A stretch of DNA of 64,000 nt from Salvelinus alpinus (lineage: Eukaryota > Chordata > Actinopteri > Salmoniformes > Salmonidae). Both the position numbers and the translations under genes were made by a program. This document shows positions 1 through 9,510 of this stretch, piece after piece (within the stretch, counting starts at the first letter, position 1; the number at the start of each line of letters is the position of its first letter). Location: NCBI RefSeq assembly GCF_045679555.1, contig NC_092093.1:65977714-66041713 (forward strand), written 5' to 3'. Under the pieces are notes generated by a model. That model searched no databases. It had not been told where the DNA came from and saw only the letters and a program-made list of their open reading frames with translations.

Positions 1-734
1 AGTTACTGCTGTAGTACTTCCTTGGTTTGGGACAGAAGCACCAGATCATCAGCAAACAGTAGATATTTGACTTCAGATTCTAGTAGGGTGTGGCCGGGTA
101 CTGCAGACTGTTCTAGTGCCTCACCAATTCGTTGATATATATGTTGAAGAAGGTGGGGCTTAAGCTGCATCCCTGTCTCACTCAATGGCCCTGTGGAAAG
201 AAATGTGTGTGTTTTTTGCCAATTTTAACCACGGACTTGTTGTTTGTGTACATGGATTTTATAATGTCATATGTTTTTCCCCCAGCACCACTTTCCAATA
301 ATTTGTATAGCAGACCTTTATGCCAAATTGAGTCAATAGCTTTTTTTAAGTCAACAAACATGAGAAGACTTTGCTTTTGTTTTGTTTTGTTTGTTTGTCA
401 AATAGGGTGTGCAGGGTGAATACGTGGTCTGTCATACGGTAATTTGGAAAAAGCCAATTTGGCATTTGCTCAGTAAATTGTTTTCACTGAGGAAATGTAA
501 TAATCTGCTGTTAATGAAAATGCAGAGGTATAGCCAATTGGAATTTGTGGTCTGTATATTTTATGTATGATACCATCATGACACCACAGGCCTTTTTGGG
601 TTCAAGGGTTTGTATTTTGTCCTGTAGTTCATTCAGCAAACATCTCTGTTTTAGATAGATAACTCTTCATGTTGTTGTTTGTTTAGTGTGTTCCAATTTT
701 CCCAGAAGTGGTTAGATTGTATGGATGATTCAAT
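1..734 (-). mobile_element. 5'/3'-truncated LINE fragment with reverse-transcriptase region
   Basis: On the minus strand, the first 185 bases encode a reverse-transcriptase active-site stretch (LLFADDLVLLS, i.e. the FADD catalytic box). Pieces of the upstream RT domain continue to about 720 in broken frames. Wording such as 'FWENWNTLNKQQ' and 'FADDLVLLSQTKE' matches my memory of a salmonid LINE usually annotated as a jockey-like RNA-directed DNA polymerase. The same family appears to supply the LINE tails at 45.8-47.3 kb. The fragment runs off the left edge and is cut on the right by a Tc1 insertion at the TA at 735. It is dead: several frames and stops. Clade not assigned. Confidence 0.75.
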
Positions 735-771
735 TACAGTTGAAGTCGGAAGTTTACATACACTTAGGTTG

Positions 772-1955
772 TGTCACGGCTGTTGAAGGAGGAAGACCAA
801 GGTGCAGCGTGGTGAGCGTACATTTTCCTTTATTGAATAAAAATGACGCCATGGATCATCACTGGAGGCTTCTTGCCATAGATCATCACTGGAGCCTTCT
901 TGCCATGGATCATCATTGGAGGCTTCGTGCCATGGCTCATCACTGGAGGCTTCGTGCCATGGATCATCACTGGAGGCTTCTTGCCATGGATCATCACTGG
1001 AGGCTTCTTGCCATGGATCATCACTGGAGGCTTCTTGCCATAGATCATCACTGGAGCCTTCTTGCCATGGATCATCATTGGAGGCTTCGTGCCATGGCTC
1101 ATCACTGGAGGCTTCGTGCCATGGATCATCACTGGAGGCTTCTTGCCATGGCTCATCACTGGAGGCTTCGTGCCATGGATCATCACTGGAGGCTTCTTGC
1201 CATGGATCATCACTGGAGGCTTCTTGCCATGGATCATCATTGGAGGCTTCGTGCCATGGCTCATCACTGGAGGCTTCGTGCCATGACTCCTCACTGGAGG
1301 CTTCGTGCCATGGATCATCACTGGAGGCTTCTTGCCATGGATCATCACTGGAGGCTTCGTGCCATGGATCATCACTGGAGACTTCGTGCCATGGATCATC
1401 ACTGGAGGCTTCGTGCCATGGATCATCACTGGAGGCGTCGTGCCATGGATCATCACTGGAGGCTTCTTGCCATGGATCATCACTGGAGGCTTCGTGCCAT
1501 GGATCATCACTGGAGGGAGGAGACGTATGGCCATTCTGGTACGTTGAGCTGCCACAGGGCTCACCAGGCTGGGGAGACATACGGGAGGATTAGTTCTGGG
1601 CGCAGGCACAGGACTCACCAGGCTGGAGAGACATACAGGAGGCCCTGTCCTTGGCCGAGGCACCGGATACACTGGGCCGTGGAGGCACACTGTAGGTCTG
1701 GAGAGCAGGGCTGGCACAACCCGTTCTGGCTGGATGCTCACCCTAGCCCGGCAGATGCGGGGAGCTGGAATGTAGCGCACCGGGCTAAGAACTCGAACTG
1801 GAGACACCGTGCGCTCCACCGCATAACATGGTGCCTGACCAGTACGACGCTCGCCACGGTTAGCACGGGGAGTTGGCTCAGGTCTCCAACCTGACCCATT
1901 TTTGGGGGGGGGGCTGCCTCTCTGGCTTCCTTGCCAGCCGTGTTCGCTCATAACC
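772..1955 (-). mobile_element. LTR-retroelement-derived insert (fossil) carrying a minisatellite
   Basis: The block beginning TGTCACGGCTGTTGAAGGAG at 772 is the reverse complement of the terminal part of the solo LTR at 8941-9296 (shared 'gctcaccacgctgcacctt' and 'caacagccgtgaca' segments). So this is the terminal part of an LTR read on the minus strand, joined to a proline-rich internal segment and a 27-bp tandem repeat. Ty3/gypsy-type is likely from the TGTCAC...GTGACA termini but not proven. It is incomplete and long dead. The right limit is approximate; Tc1 sequence is recognisable again from about 1960. Confidence 0.55.
849..1516. repeat. 27-bp minisatellite, about 25 copies
   Basis: Tandem units of the form atggatcatcactggaggct + tcttgcc, with recurrent variants (cttc/cgtg, ggatc/ggctc). 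The 27-bp period is a multiple of three, so all frames stay open over hundreds of bases on both strands. Those open frames are a by-product of the repeat, not genes. Confidence 0.97.
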
Positions 1956-1996
1956 CTAACCCTACCTTCAAACTCAGTGCCTCTTTGCTTGGCATC

Positions 1997-2966
1997 ATGG
2001 GAAAATCAAAAGAAATCAGCCAAGACCTCAGAAAAAAACGTGTAGACTTCCACAAGTCTGGTTCATCCTTGGGAGCAATTTCCAAACGCCTGAAGGTACC
2101 ATGTTCATCTGTACAAACAATAGTACGCAAGTACAAACACCATGGGACCACGCAGCCATCATACCTCTCAGGAAGGAGACACGTTCTGTCTCCTAGAGAT
2201 GAATGTACTTTGGTGCGAAAAGTGCAAATCAATCCCAGAACAACAGCAAAGGACCTTGTGAAGATGCTGGAGGAAACAGGTACAAAAGTATCTATATCCA
2301 CAGTAAAACAAGTCCTATATCGACATAACCTGAAAGGCCGCTCAGCAGGGAAGAAACCACTGCTCCAAAACCGCCATAAAAAAGCCAGACTACGGTTTGC
2401 AACTGCACATGGGGACAAAGATCGTACTTTTTGGAGAAATGTCCTCTGGTCTGATGAAACAAAAATAGAACTGTTTGGCCATAATGACCATCGTTATGTT
2501 TGGAGGAAAAAGGGGGAGGCTTGCAAGCCGAAGAACATCCCAACTGTGAAGCACGGGGGTGGCAGCATCATGTTGTGGCGGTGCTTTGCTGCAGGAGGGA
2601 CTGGTGCACTTCACAAAATAGATTACATCAGTCAGGAAGTTAAAGCTTGGTCGCAAATGGGTCTTCCAAATGGACAATGACCCCAAGCATACTTCCAAAG
2701 TTGTGGCAAAATGGCTTAAGGACAACAAAGTCAAGGTATTGGAGTGGCCATCACAAAGCCCTGACCTCAACCCTATATAAAATGTGTGGGCAGAACTGAA
2801 AAAGCGTGTACGAGCAAGGAGGCCTACAAATCTGACTCAGTTACACCAGCTCTGTCAGGAGGAATGGGCCAAAATTCACCCCACTTCTTGTGGGAAGCTT
2901 GTGGAAGGCTACCCGAAACATTTGACCCAAGTTAAACAATTTAAAGGCAATGCTACCAAATACTAA
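1997..2966 (+). pseudogene. Tc1-like transposase, decayed (family A, copy 1)
   Basis: Opens MGKSKEISQDLRKKRVD and runs through the paired HTH region (VPCSSVQTIVRKYKHHG, RRHVLSPRDE) into the catalytic domain with [18 protein letters not shown], which holds the first catalytic Asp. About 25 codons are missing after GALHKID and the frame then changes. The second Asp block ([10 protein letters not shown]) is in another frame. The third catalytic residue of the DD34E triad is lost: in [11 protein letters not shown] the Glu codon reads TAA (2778-2780). The tail [16 protein letters not shown] to the normal C-terminus is still recognisable. Ordinary length would be about 340 aa; this copy cannot make active enzyme. 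Confidence 0.92.
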
Positions 2967-3720
2967 TTGAGTGTATGTAAACTTCTGACCCACTGGGAAT
3001 GTGATGAAAGAAAGAAAAGCAGAAATAAATTATTCTCTACTATTATTCTGACATTTCACACTCTTAAAATAAAGTGGTGATCCTAACTGACCTAAGACAG
3101 GGAAATTTTACTAGGATTAAATGTCAGGAATTGTGAAAAACTGAGTTTAAATGTATTTGGCTAAGGTGTATGTAAACTTCCGACTTCAACTGTACATACA
3201 GTACCTTCAGAAAGTATTCAGATCCCTTGACTTTTTCCACATTTTGTTACGTTACAGCCCTATTCTAACATTATTAACCCTAGGATCCATATGCTGGTCA
3301 GAACGACCTGGCCTAATGTTTTTTTTGCTGTATTGACCCCAACCCCCCCCCCCCAATGTCATCATCTAATATTCCAGGAATTCATTACACAATGTGTCTT
3401 TAATGTTCTAACATCCTATTTTTGTTTTTTAATTTCTTATTTTTTTAAGTAAAAATTATTTTTGCATCACTACCCCAAGTTTTCATATGTGGGTCAAATA
3501 TGACCCTTATATATTTCCTATGGAATTCACCGAATTGCACTCGTCAAATTGACCTTTCTTTTTGCTACAACAATAAAATCTAAGTAAATAATAAAATATG
3601 TATTAAATATCTTGTTTTTAATGTTCATTAATCACCTTTTTCATTTCTCCTTTTTAACTCATTGAGTAAAAGGAGTTTCATAAGGAGGCGCATAAGAATG
3701 CTGCCAGATATACAACCAAA

Positions 3721-4680
3721 ATGATTTTACAGATGCTGAATGAGGAAGCCATTGGTGCCGCTGACTCAGAATCTGAGGTATCCAATTCAGATGACACAGA
3801 CTATGTGCCTGTAGGTCAAGTTGGAGTTGTGGATGCACCTGGTAGTCCAGCTGTCCAAGATGATTCTACAGATGGGGAGGACGACTCCTCTGAGGAGAGT
3901 GAAAACCATTAAAAAGGGGTCTTATTGGAGTGCCCCTTTTGCGACAGCGTGGAGACAAAGAGGGACTAAAGGCCTTTATTGGCATGGTGAAAAGGTGGGC
4001 TGTCTCCACACGGGAGCGATTTTTGGATCCACTGCAGAATCCAATGTATAAGGCCACCATGTCGGTCGGAAGATGTGAGGATATCCGTCGCTACCTGAGG
4101 CTTGATGACAAGAGAACCAGAGTATTCAGAGAGGCAACGGACCACCTGGCAGCCTTCCGGTATGTGTGGGACCTTTTCCTAGCAAACTGTAGAGGAAGGT
4201 TCATCCCCGGCAACTGCGTCACAGTGGATGAACAGTTTTCCTGCAGACGAGACGCCTGGCATTCCATCCAAAGAGTTTAATCTTGGGTTCATCAAACCAG
4301 AGACTCTTGTTTCTCATGGACTGAGAGTCCTTTAGGTGCCTTTTGGCAAACTCCAAGCGGGCTGTCATGTGCCTTTTGCTGAGGAGTGGCTTCCTTCTGG
4401 CCACTCTACCATAAAGGCCTGGTTGTTGGAGTGCTGCAGAGATGGTTGTCCTTCTGGAAGGTTCTCCCATCTCCACAGAAGAACTGAGGCAATGGAAAAT
4501 ATGGGGTGATGAAAGAGAGCCACCACCACTCAGATCAGCCAGGGCCAGAAGAGGAAGAGGTGCCAGCTCTGCCCAAGCTCAAAGGATAGAAAAGTCAGCT
4601 GCTGGTGTTCTCAGTGCAACACACCCGTCAGCAAAGAGCACAGTCACATGCTTGTGGTTTATAACAAATCCATGGACTAA
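3721..4680 (+). pseudogene. piggyBac-like transposase remnant (DDE_Tnp_1_7 type)
   Basis: From 3721 an acidic N-terminal region (MILQMLNEEAIGAADSE, SNSDDTDYVP) ends at a stop after about 63 codons. The conserved domain follows in another frame from about 3930: GLKAFIGMVKRWAVSTRERF, RCEDIRRYLRLDD, then GNCVTVDEQFSCRRD, where the Asp of VTVDEQ corresponds to the first catalytic Asp of the family. The middle of the catalytic domain is replaced by a Tc1 fragment. The C-terminal zinc-ribbon-like region survives at 4550-4680: CQLCPSSKDRKVSCWCSQC followed by HSHMLVVYNKSMD and a stop. Family length is about 550-600 aa, so roughly half is missing. Confidence 0.75.
4262..4485 (-). mobile_element. Tc1-like family B fragment inserted in the piggyBac remnant
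   Basis: The minus strand encodes [39 protein letters not shown] and SLWFDEPKIKLFGWNARR, the middle of the family B Tc1 transposase, including the position of the first catalytic Asp (WFDEPK for WSDETK). No TIRs or TA sites are visible at its edges, so it looks like a captured piece rather than a clean insertion. Confidence 0.8.
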
Positions 4681-5068
4681 CATAAGTCAGCATCACACAC
4701 ATACACTTTGTTCCTTTTAGTGTTCATGTTTTCTAAATTCACAATTGTTAGTGTTGTCGTTTATATTGATGACGAACTTTGTATTTTTAAATAAATATTT
4801 AGAAATATTATAAAACATGCTTAAGGTGGTTTTATTTTGTTCTTCACACTAAAAGGTTGAACGTGAAACCTTGATTGTAAGATTGATTGTAATACAAATA
4901 TTCTAATATTTTCAATAGCCGTTACGAATTTTCATAATATGTTATCATGGAAATGTGCTGGACTACCAGAAATCCTCAGCAATCAACACACAATACCCCA
5001 TAACAACGAAGTGAAAAAGGTTTTTTAGACATTTCTGCAAATTTATAAAAAAACAAAAAACAGAAATA

Positions 5069-5745
5069 CAGTAATCCCTCGTTTATCGCGGGGGTTACGT
5101 TCCGAAAATGACCCGCGATAAGTGAAATCCGCGAAATAGAAAACTTTTTTTTTTTTTACAATTAGCAACTATTACATGTATACAAATACAGTGACTCACG
5201 TGTAGGCCGTTTCACTGCTCTTCAGACTGGGCCGCTGCATCCTGACTGCGCTCTGCAGTGTTCTCTTCTTCTGAAGCCCGCGGTGCAGGTGTGTTTGTTC
5301 GGGAGAAGAACATAGTGATAGGCAGCTGTTGTCGCTCTTTTTTCTTCTTTGCAAAAAGATCCTTGTACACCGACATGCCACCATCGATTACGTTGGAGAA
5401 CTGTAATGAACGGCTCATCAAAGGGTCCCATTCCTCAGCTACTCGCTTAAGTTCAGTGGCCATTCGCACCATGGTTGCTAAGCGACCAAGCGTTAGTCCT
5501 TCCTTCCTTCCTGGCCAACTTAATGTAAATTTGCCAAGCTGTTTTATGTACGTACACATAACTGCACGAGACGACAAAATGATAGCACAATTCGTAGCAT
5601 GTTTTGATACAAGAAGCGGGAGTGAGTTTTTAGCGAATCAGAATGCAGAGCACAATGCACCAAAAAAAAAAAAAAAATGCATTATGAAAATCCGCGAAAT
5701 AGCGAATCCGCGATAAGTGAACCGCGAAGTGGCGAGGGATCACTG
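5069..5745 (-). mobile_element. Tigger/pogo-like non-autonomous element, copy 1 (677 bp)
   Basis: Ends are CAGTAATCCCTCG and (reversed) CAGTGATCCCTCG, with TA on each side (5067-5068, 5746-5747). The ends carry the 'ttatcgcggg...ccgcgaaatag' block. On the minus strand an open frame of about 121 codons ends [39 protein letters not shown], resembling the C-terminal tail of Tigger (TIGD1-type) transposases (YREIYEEKK...TSLDKFF). The element thus keeps only the transposase tail. A second copy at 35523-36199 has the same length and differs, by my reading, at one base. Confidence 0.8.
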
Positions 5746-5961
5746 TACCTTATTTACATAATTATTCAGAACATTTGCAATGAGACTCAAAATTGAGCCC
5801 AGGTGCAACCTGTTTCCATTGATCACCTTTGAGATGTTTCTAAAACTTGATTAGAGTCCACCTGTGGTTAATTCAATTGATTGGACATGATTTGGAAAGG
5901 CACACACCTGTCTATGTAAGGTCCCACAGTTGACAGTGCATGTCAGAGCAAAAACCAAGCC

Positions 5962-7148
5962 ATCAGGTCAAAGGAATTGTCCGTAGAGCTCCGAGACAGG
6001 ATTGTGTCGAGGCACAGAACTGGGGAAGGGTACCAAAACATGTCTGCAGCATTGAAGGTCCCCAAGAACACAGTGGCCTCCATCATTCTGAAATGGAAGA
6101 AGTTTGGAACCACCAAGACTCTCCCTAGAGCTGGCCGCCCATCCAAACTGAGCAATCAGGGGAGAAGGGCCTTGATCAGGGAGTTGACCAAGTACACGAT
6201 GGTCACTCTGACAGAGCTCCAGAGTTCCTCTGTGGAGATGGGAATACCTTCCAGAAGGACAACCATCTATGCAGCACGCTACCAATCAGGCCTTTATAGT
6301 AGAGTGGCCAGACGGAAGCCACTCCTCAGTAAAAGGCACATGACAGCCCGTTTTCAGTTTGCCAAAAGGCACCTAAAGACTCTCAGACCATGAGAAACAA
6401 GATTCTCTGGTCTCATGAAATCAAGATTGAACTCTTTGGCCTGAATGCCAAACGTCATGTCTGGAGGAAACTTGGCACCATCCCTACGGTGAAGCATGGT
6501 GGTGGCAGTATCATGCTGTAGGGATGTTTTTCAGTGGCAGGGACTGAGAGACTAGTCAGGATCGAGAGAAAGATGAACAGAGCAAAGTACCAAGAGATCC
6601 CGCCCCCGAGCGATCAGGACTATAGACTGGGACGAAGGTTGACCTTCCAACAGGACAACAACTCTAAGCACACAGTCAAGACAACGCAGGAGTGGCTTCG
6701 GGACAAGTCTCTGAATGTCCTTGAGTGGCCCAGCCAGAGTGGCCCAGCCAGAGCCCGGACCTGAACCCGATTGAACATCTCTGGAGAGATGTTCAATTCA
6801 GTCCTCAGATAATCGCATGGTGTGCTTTTGCCTTTTGAAAATCTGACACAGTGCCTGGATTAACAAGAAGTTAAGCTTTATTTTGATGTATTACACTTGT
6901 ATTTATATGAATGTTAAATATTTATATTTCTGTAGTTTGAATTTGGCGCTCTGCAATTTCACCGGATGTTGTCAAATCTATCCCGCTAACGGGATTCGAG
7001 CGTTAAGGGATCCCTAAGAGGTTTTAAGAGTATCTGCAGAGAAGAATGGGAGGAACTCCCCAAATACAGGTTTGCCAAGCTTGTAGCATCATACCCAAGA
7101 AGACTCGAGGCTGTAATCGCTGCCAAAGGGGCTTCAACAAAGTACTGA
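5962..7148 (+). pseudogene. Tc1-like transposase, decayed (family B, copy 1)
   Basis: Recognisable from KELSVELRDRIVSRHRTGEG through [19 protein letters not shown]-type HTH text, RRTTIYAARYQSGLYSRVAR and [18 protein letters not shown]. It is then frameshifted; 'WSHEIKIELFGLNAK' stands where [11 protein letters not shown] is expected, so the first catalytic Asp is His. The DNNSKHTVKTTQEWLRD block marks the second Asp. The Glu region is cut by a foreign repeat at about 6800-7027, after which the tail [33 protein letters not shown] and a stop follows. Confidence 0.85.
6815..7027. mobile_element. Salmonid TTAA-associated repeat fragment
   Basis: A segment ending gggatccctaagaggttttaa replaces part of the Tc1 coding region. 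The same kind of terminus (ttaaaacctttctgg... / ...gaagttttaa) bounds the larger repeat at 18233-19165, so both probably belong to one TTAA-targeting non-autonomous DNA element group. The left border is approximate. Confidence 0.5.
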
Positions 7149-7342
7149 GTAAAGGGTCTGAATGCTTATGTAAATGTGATATTTCAGTTCATTTTTTTAT
7201 TTTATAAATTTGCCAAAATGTATGTGTTATTTCATAGTTTTGATGGCTTCGCTATTATTCTATAATGTAGAAAATTGTAAAAAATAAAATAAAAAATAAC
7301 CTTGAATGAGTAGGTGTTCTAAAATTTTGGACCGGTAGTGTA

Positions 7343-8147
7343 CGTACATTTCAATATCAGTGTCTGTACAGTATGTCTGTGTGTATACATTCTCACTACA
7401 GCATGAACCATCAGAATCGTCCATAGCTGTTCGATTCCCTCTCAGACTGCTCTATCTTCATCTTAATGTTGTCCTGACGTTGAGCTGTTCTTGTATTACG
7501 CCCATCAGCCTACTACTATAGTAAAGGCAGCACAGGCTTTTGCCAAGCCAGGTGAGAGGGTGGTGGGTGTACTCTGTTGTAGATTTCTGTAAGTGAGATA
7601 AATGAGTAGTCTAGTCTAGTACCTTCAGGGGTGTTTCTAAGATTTGAGGACATTGGGGCCTTAGATCCTAGTGGGGGGGGGGGTCTGTAGGGATTCTCGC
7701 CGGAAGAAGAACATTTTAATTTGAACAGCTAAATGCATCGATCTAGTACACTTTGAGATGAACATTGAGAGATAAGATCAAATAAATATATGTGTGTGTG
7801 TGTGTGTGCGCGCCTCTGTGTGAGTATGTGTGTGAGCAGTCCACAAACTCACTCATTAATATCCCGGGCTAAGGTTAAACAGTCAAGCCCGGATGTACAA
7901 AGGCAAATTCCACCATACGTATAGCCAGGTTTATTCCTGCCTGATAAGTGGTAGGTCTACAATTCAACTGTCACTCTCTTTAAACAACTTTTTCTCTAAG
8001 TGGTTGAATATGGTTTGTCATTCCAGTTACTTAGTAGAAATAATATTATTCTGTTACACGCCATTCAGAAAGACTGTAGAAAAGTGTGTACAACTTGGAC
8101 AGTGTTCAGCATGTAGATCTCAAGCAAGAACACCACCCCTCTGAAAT
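7343..8147. other. Intergenic stretch, no gene seen
   Basis: No supportable coding exon. It contains a G-run (7673-7682) and a short imperfect (TG)n tract at about 7789-7812. The rest looks single-copy, but that cannot be tested here. Confidence 0.5.
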
Positions 8148-8925
8148 AGGCTGCGTTCACACAGGCAGCCCAATTTGGATATTTTTTCCACTAATTGGTC
8201 TTTTGACCAGTCACATCAGATCTTTTTCCGAGCTGATTTGATTGGGAAAAAGACCAATTAGTTTAAAAAAAAATCAGAATTGAGCTGCCTGTCTAAAATC
8301 AGCCATAGAAGATAGGAAAATAACCCTTTCCAAAATGCAAGAGTGCATTCAGCTATTACAAAAATGTACATCACATTGTTACAAATAATTCTAACAGATT
8401 ATACTGTAATAATACAATGCCCTCTAATAAAATGCCATAGGCTACTACATATTTATACAATACCTTTAATAATATGTACTACAAAATTAAATCCAATGCC
8501 ATATAACATAGGCTGCATATACACAGGCAAGCCAATTCTGATCTTTTACTCAATAATTGGTCTTTTGACAAATCAGATCAGTTTTTTGCCACTAACTGGC
8601 AAAATAACCAAATTGGGCTGCCTGTGTAAACACAGCCTAAGGGCTCAATTCAATTCGTAGCGCAGAAGATCTGCATTGTAGCGCAGTTGAAATTTAAAGG
8701 TAATTTCTGATTGAGCCGACATGCTCAAGCGTTTACTGTGAAGGCAGTCTCTGCGAATGCAGAAAATTTGCCTTTAAAGGTGAATCGCGCTGTAACGCTT
8801 GATCTTGAGCCCTTAGGCTGCGTTTACACAGACAGCTCAGTTCTGATAATTTTTTCCCACTAAATGGTATTTTGGCAAATCAGATCATCTCTTTTGCTAG
8901 TAACTGTAAATGCAGACTTAATGTC
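8148..8925. mobile_element. Cluster of palindromic MITEs
   Basis: Three copies of a short palindromic element with ends 'aggctgcgtttacacaggca' / 'tgcctgtgtaaacacagcct' and an inner 'aattggtcttttgac' block lie at about 8148-8305, 8509-8640 and 8813-8922 (the last partial). Between the second and third sits a different inverted-repeat element, 8641-8812, with ends GGGCTCAATTCAATTCG / GATCTTGAGCCC. Both families are familiar short salmonid interspersed repeats without coding capacity. Confidence 0.7.
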
Positions 8926-8940
8926 TGAAAAGGGAGAAAC

Positions 8941-9296
8941 TGTCACGCCCTGACCTTAGAGATCCTTTTTATGTCTCTATTTTGGTTTGGTCAGGGCGTG
9001 AGTTGGGGTGGGCATTCTATGTTTTGTGTTTCTATGATTTCCTATTTCTATGTTTTGGCCGGGTATGGTTCTCAATCAGGGACAGCTGTCTATCGTTGTC
9101 TCTGATTGAGAACCATACTTAGGTAGCTCTTTTTTCCACCTGTGTTTGTGGCAAGTTGACTTGTTTAAGGCACATAGCCTTTGAGCTTCACGGTTTGTTT
9201 GTTGTGTTTATGGTTTTGTTCGGCGTCTTGGTTAATAAAGGAACATGTACGCTCACCACGCTGCACCTTAGTCCTCTTTTTTCAACAGCCGTGACA
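8941..9296 (+). mobile_element. Solo LTR (gypsy-type, fossil)
   Basis: A 356-bp unit starts TGTCACGCCCTGACC and ends GCCGTGACA, with a TTAATAAAGG poly(A)-signal region about 50 bp from the end. It is bracketed by a perfect 5-bp target duplication, gaaac (8936-8940 and 9297-9301). No internal region is present, so this is the usual outcome of LTR-LTR recombination. The clean duplication suggests a modest age. Its end matches the LTR-derived insert at 772. Confidence 0.85.
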
Positions 9297-9301
9297 GAAA
9301 C

Positions 9302-9510
9302 AGAAAGGATGTATTTTCTGAGTTTTGAAACAGGACAATTCCGTCTACACCGGGCTCGGCCCAAAACGTGGCCACTATGTGGGGAACAGGATTTGAGACA
9401 TGAGTCACAACCATTGTCTTTATTCAGTCCTCAACAAATCGATTTTTCGGTCTGTTTTCTCATATACAACTACAGTAACACACACACATATACACACACA
9501 CATACATACA
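9302..9510. other. Short spacer with CA-rich microsatellite
   Basis: Holds a CA/TA-rich tract (9477-9510) next to the following Tc1 end; no gene visible. Confidence 0.5.

Larger units (their letters stand above)
737..3192 (+). mobile_element. Tc1-like transposon of Sleeping Beauty type (family A, copy 1)
   Basis: It starts CAGTTGAAGTCGGAAG and ends with the complementary CTTCCGACTTCAACTG, flanked by TA on both sides (735-736, 3193-3194). These are the long-TIR ends of the salmonid Tc1 elements from which Sleeping Beauty was rebuilt. A decayed transposase lies at 1997-2966. The left inner TIR region is replaced by an unrelated LTR-derived insert (772 to about 1955). The element sits inside the LINE fragment to its left. 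Confidence 0.9.
3274..4975 (+). mobile_element. piggyBac-like element remnant
   Basis: Begins TTAA followed by CCCTAGGATCC at 3274-3288, the TTAA target and CCC start typical of piggyBac superfamily elements. It has an AT-rich leader, an acidic transposase N-terminus, part of the DDE domain and a cysteine-rich C-terminal region. I could not find the matching right terminus; the piggyBac sequence fades at about 4915-4975 where Tc1 family B resumes. It is itself interrupted by a 0.22 kb Tc1 fragment (4262-4485). Confidence 0.7.
3199..7340 (+). mobile_element. Composite Tc1-like element (family B start, family C end) with nested inserts
   Basis: The left end CAGTACCTTCAGAAAGTATT follows a TA at 3197-3198 and is the TIR of the common salmonid Tc1 with '...tcagaccccttgactttttcc'. 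Family B sequence resumes at about 4985-5066 and 5748-6800, then 7030-7200. Between these lie a piggyBac-like remnant, a Tigger-like element (5069-5745) and a TTAA-flanked repeat. The right end is not the family B TIR: from about 7205 the sequence switches to another Tc1 family's terminus, ending ttggaccggtagtg before a TA (7341-7342). It is therefore a mosaic of at least five mobile sequences. Confidence 0.8.

Noticed and set aside
725-1951. Long open frames on both strands over 0.8-1.9 kb
   Set aside because: They follow from a 27-bp tandem repeat (divisible by three) inside an LTR-derived insert; no start context, splice structure or family similarity.
5258-5716. 152-codon open frame antisense to the Tigger-like tail (repeated at 35552-36010)
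   Set aside because: The opposite strand has the family-like C-terminal tail; the antisense frame is open only because the two young copies are nearly identical and AT-poor there.
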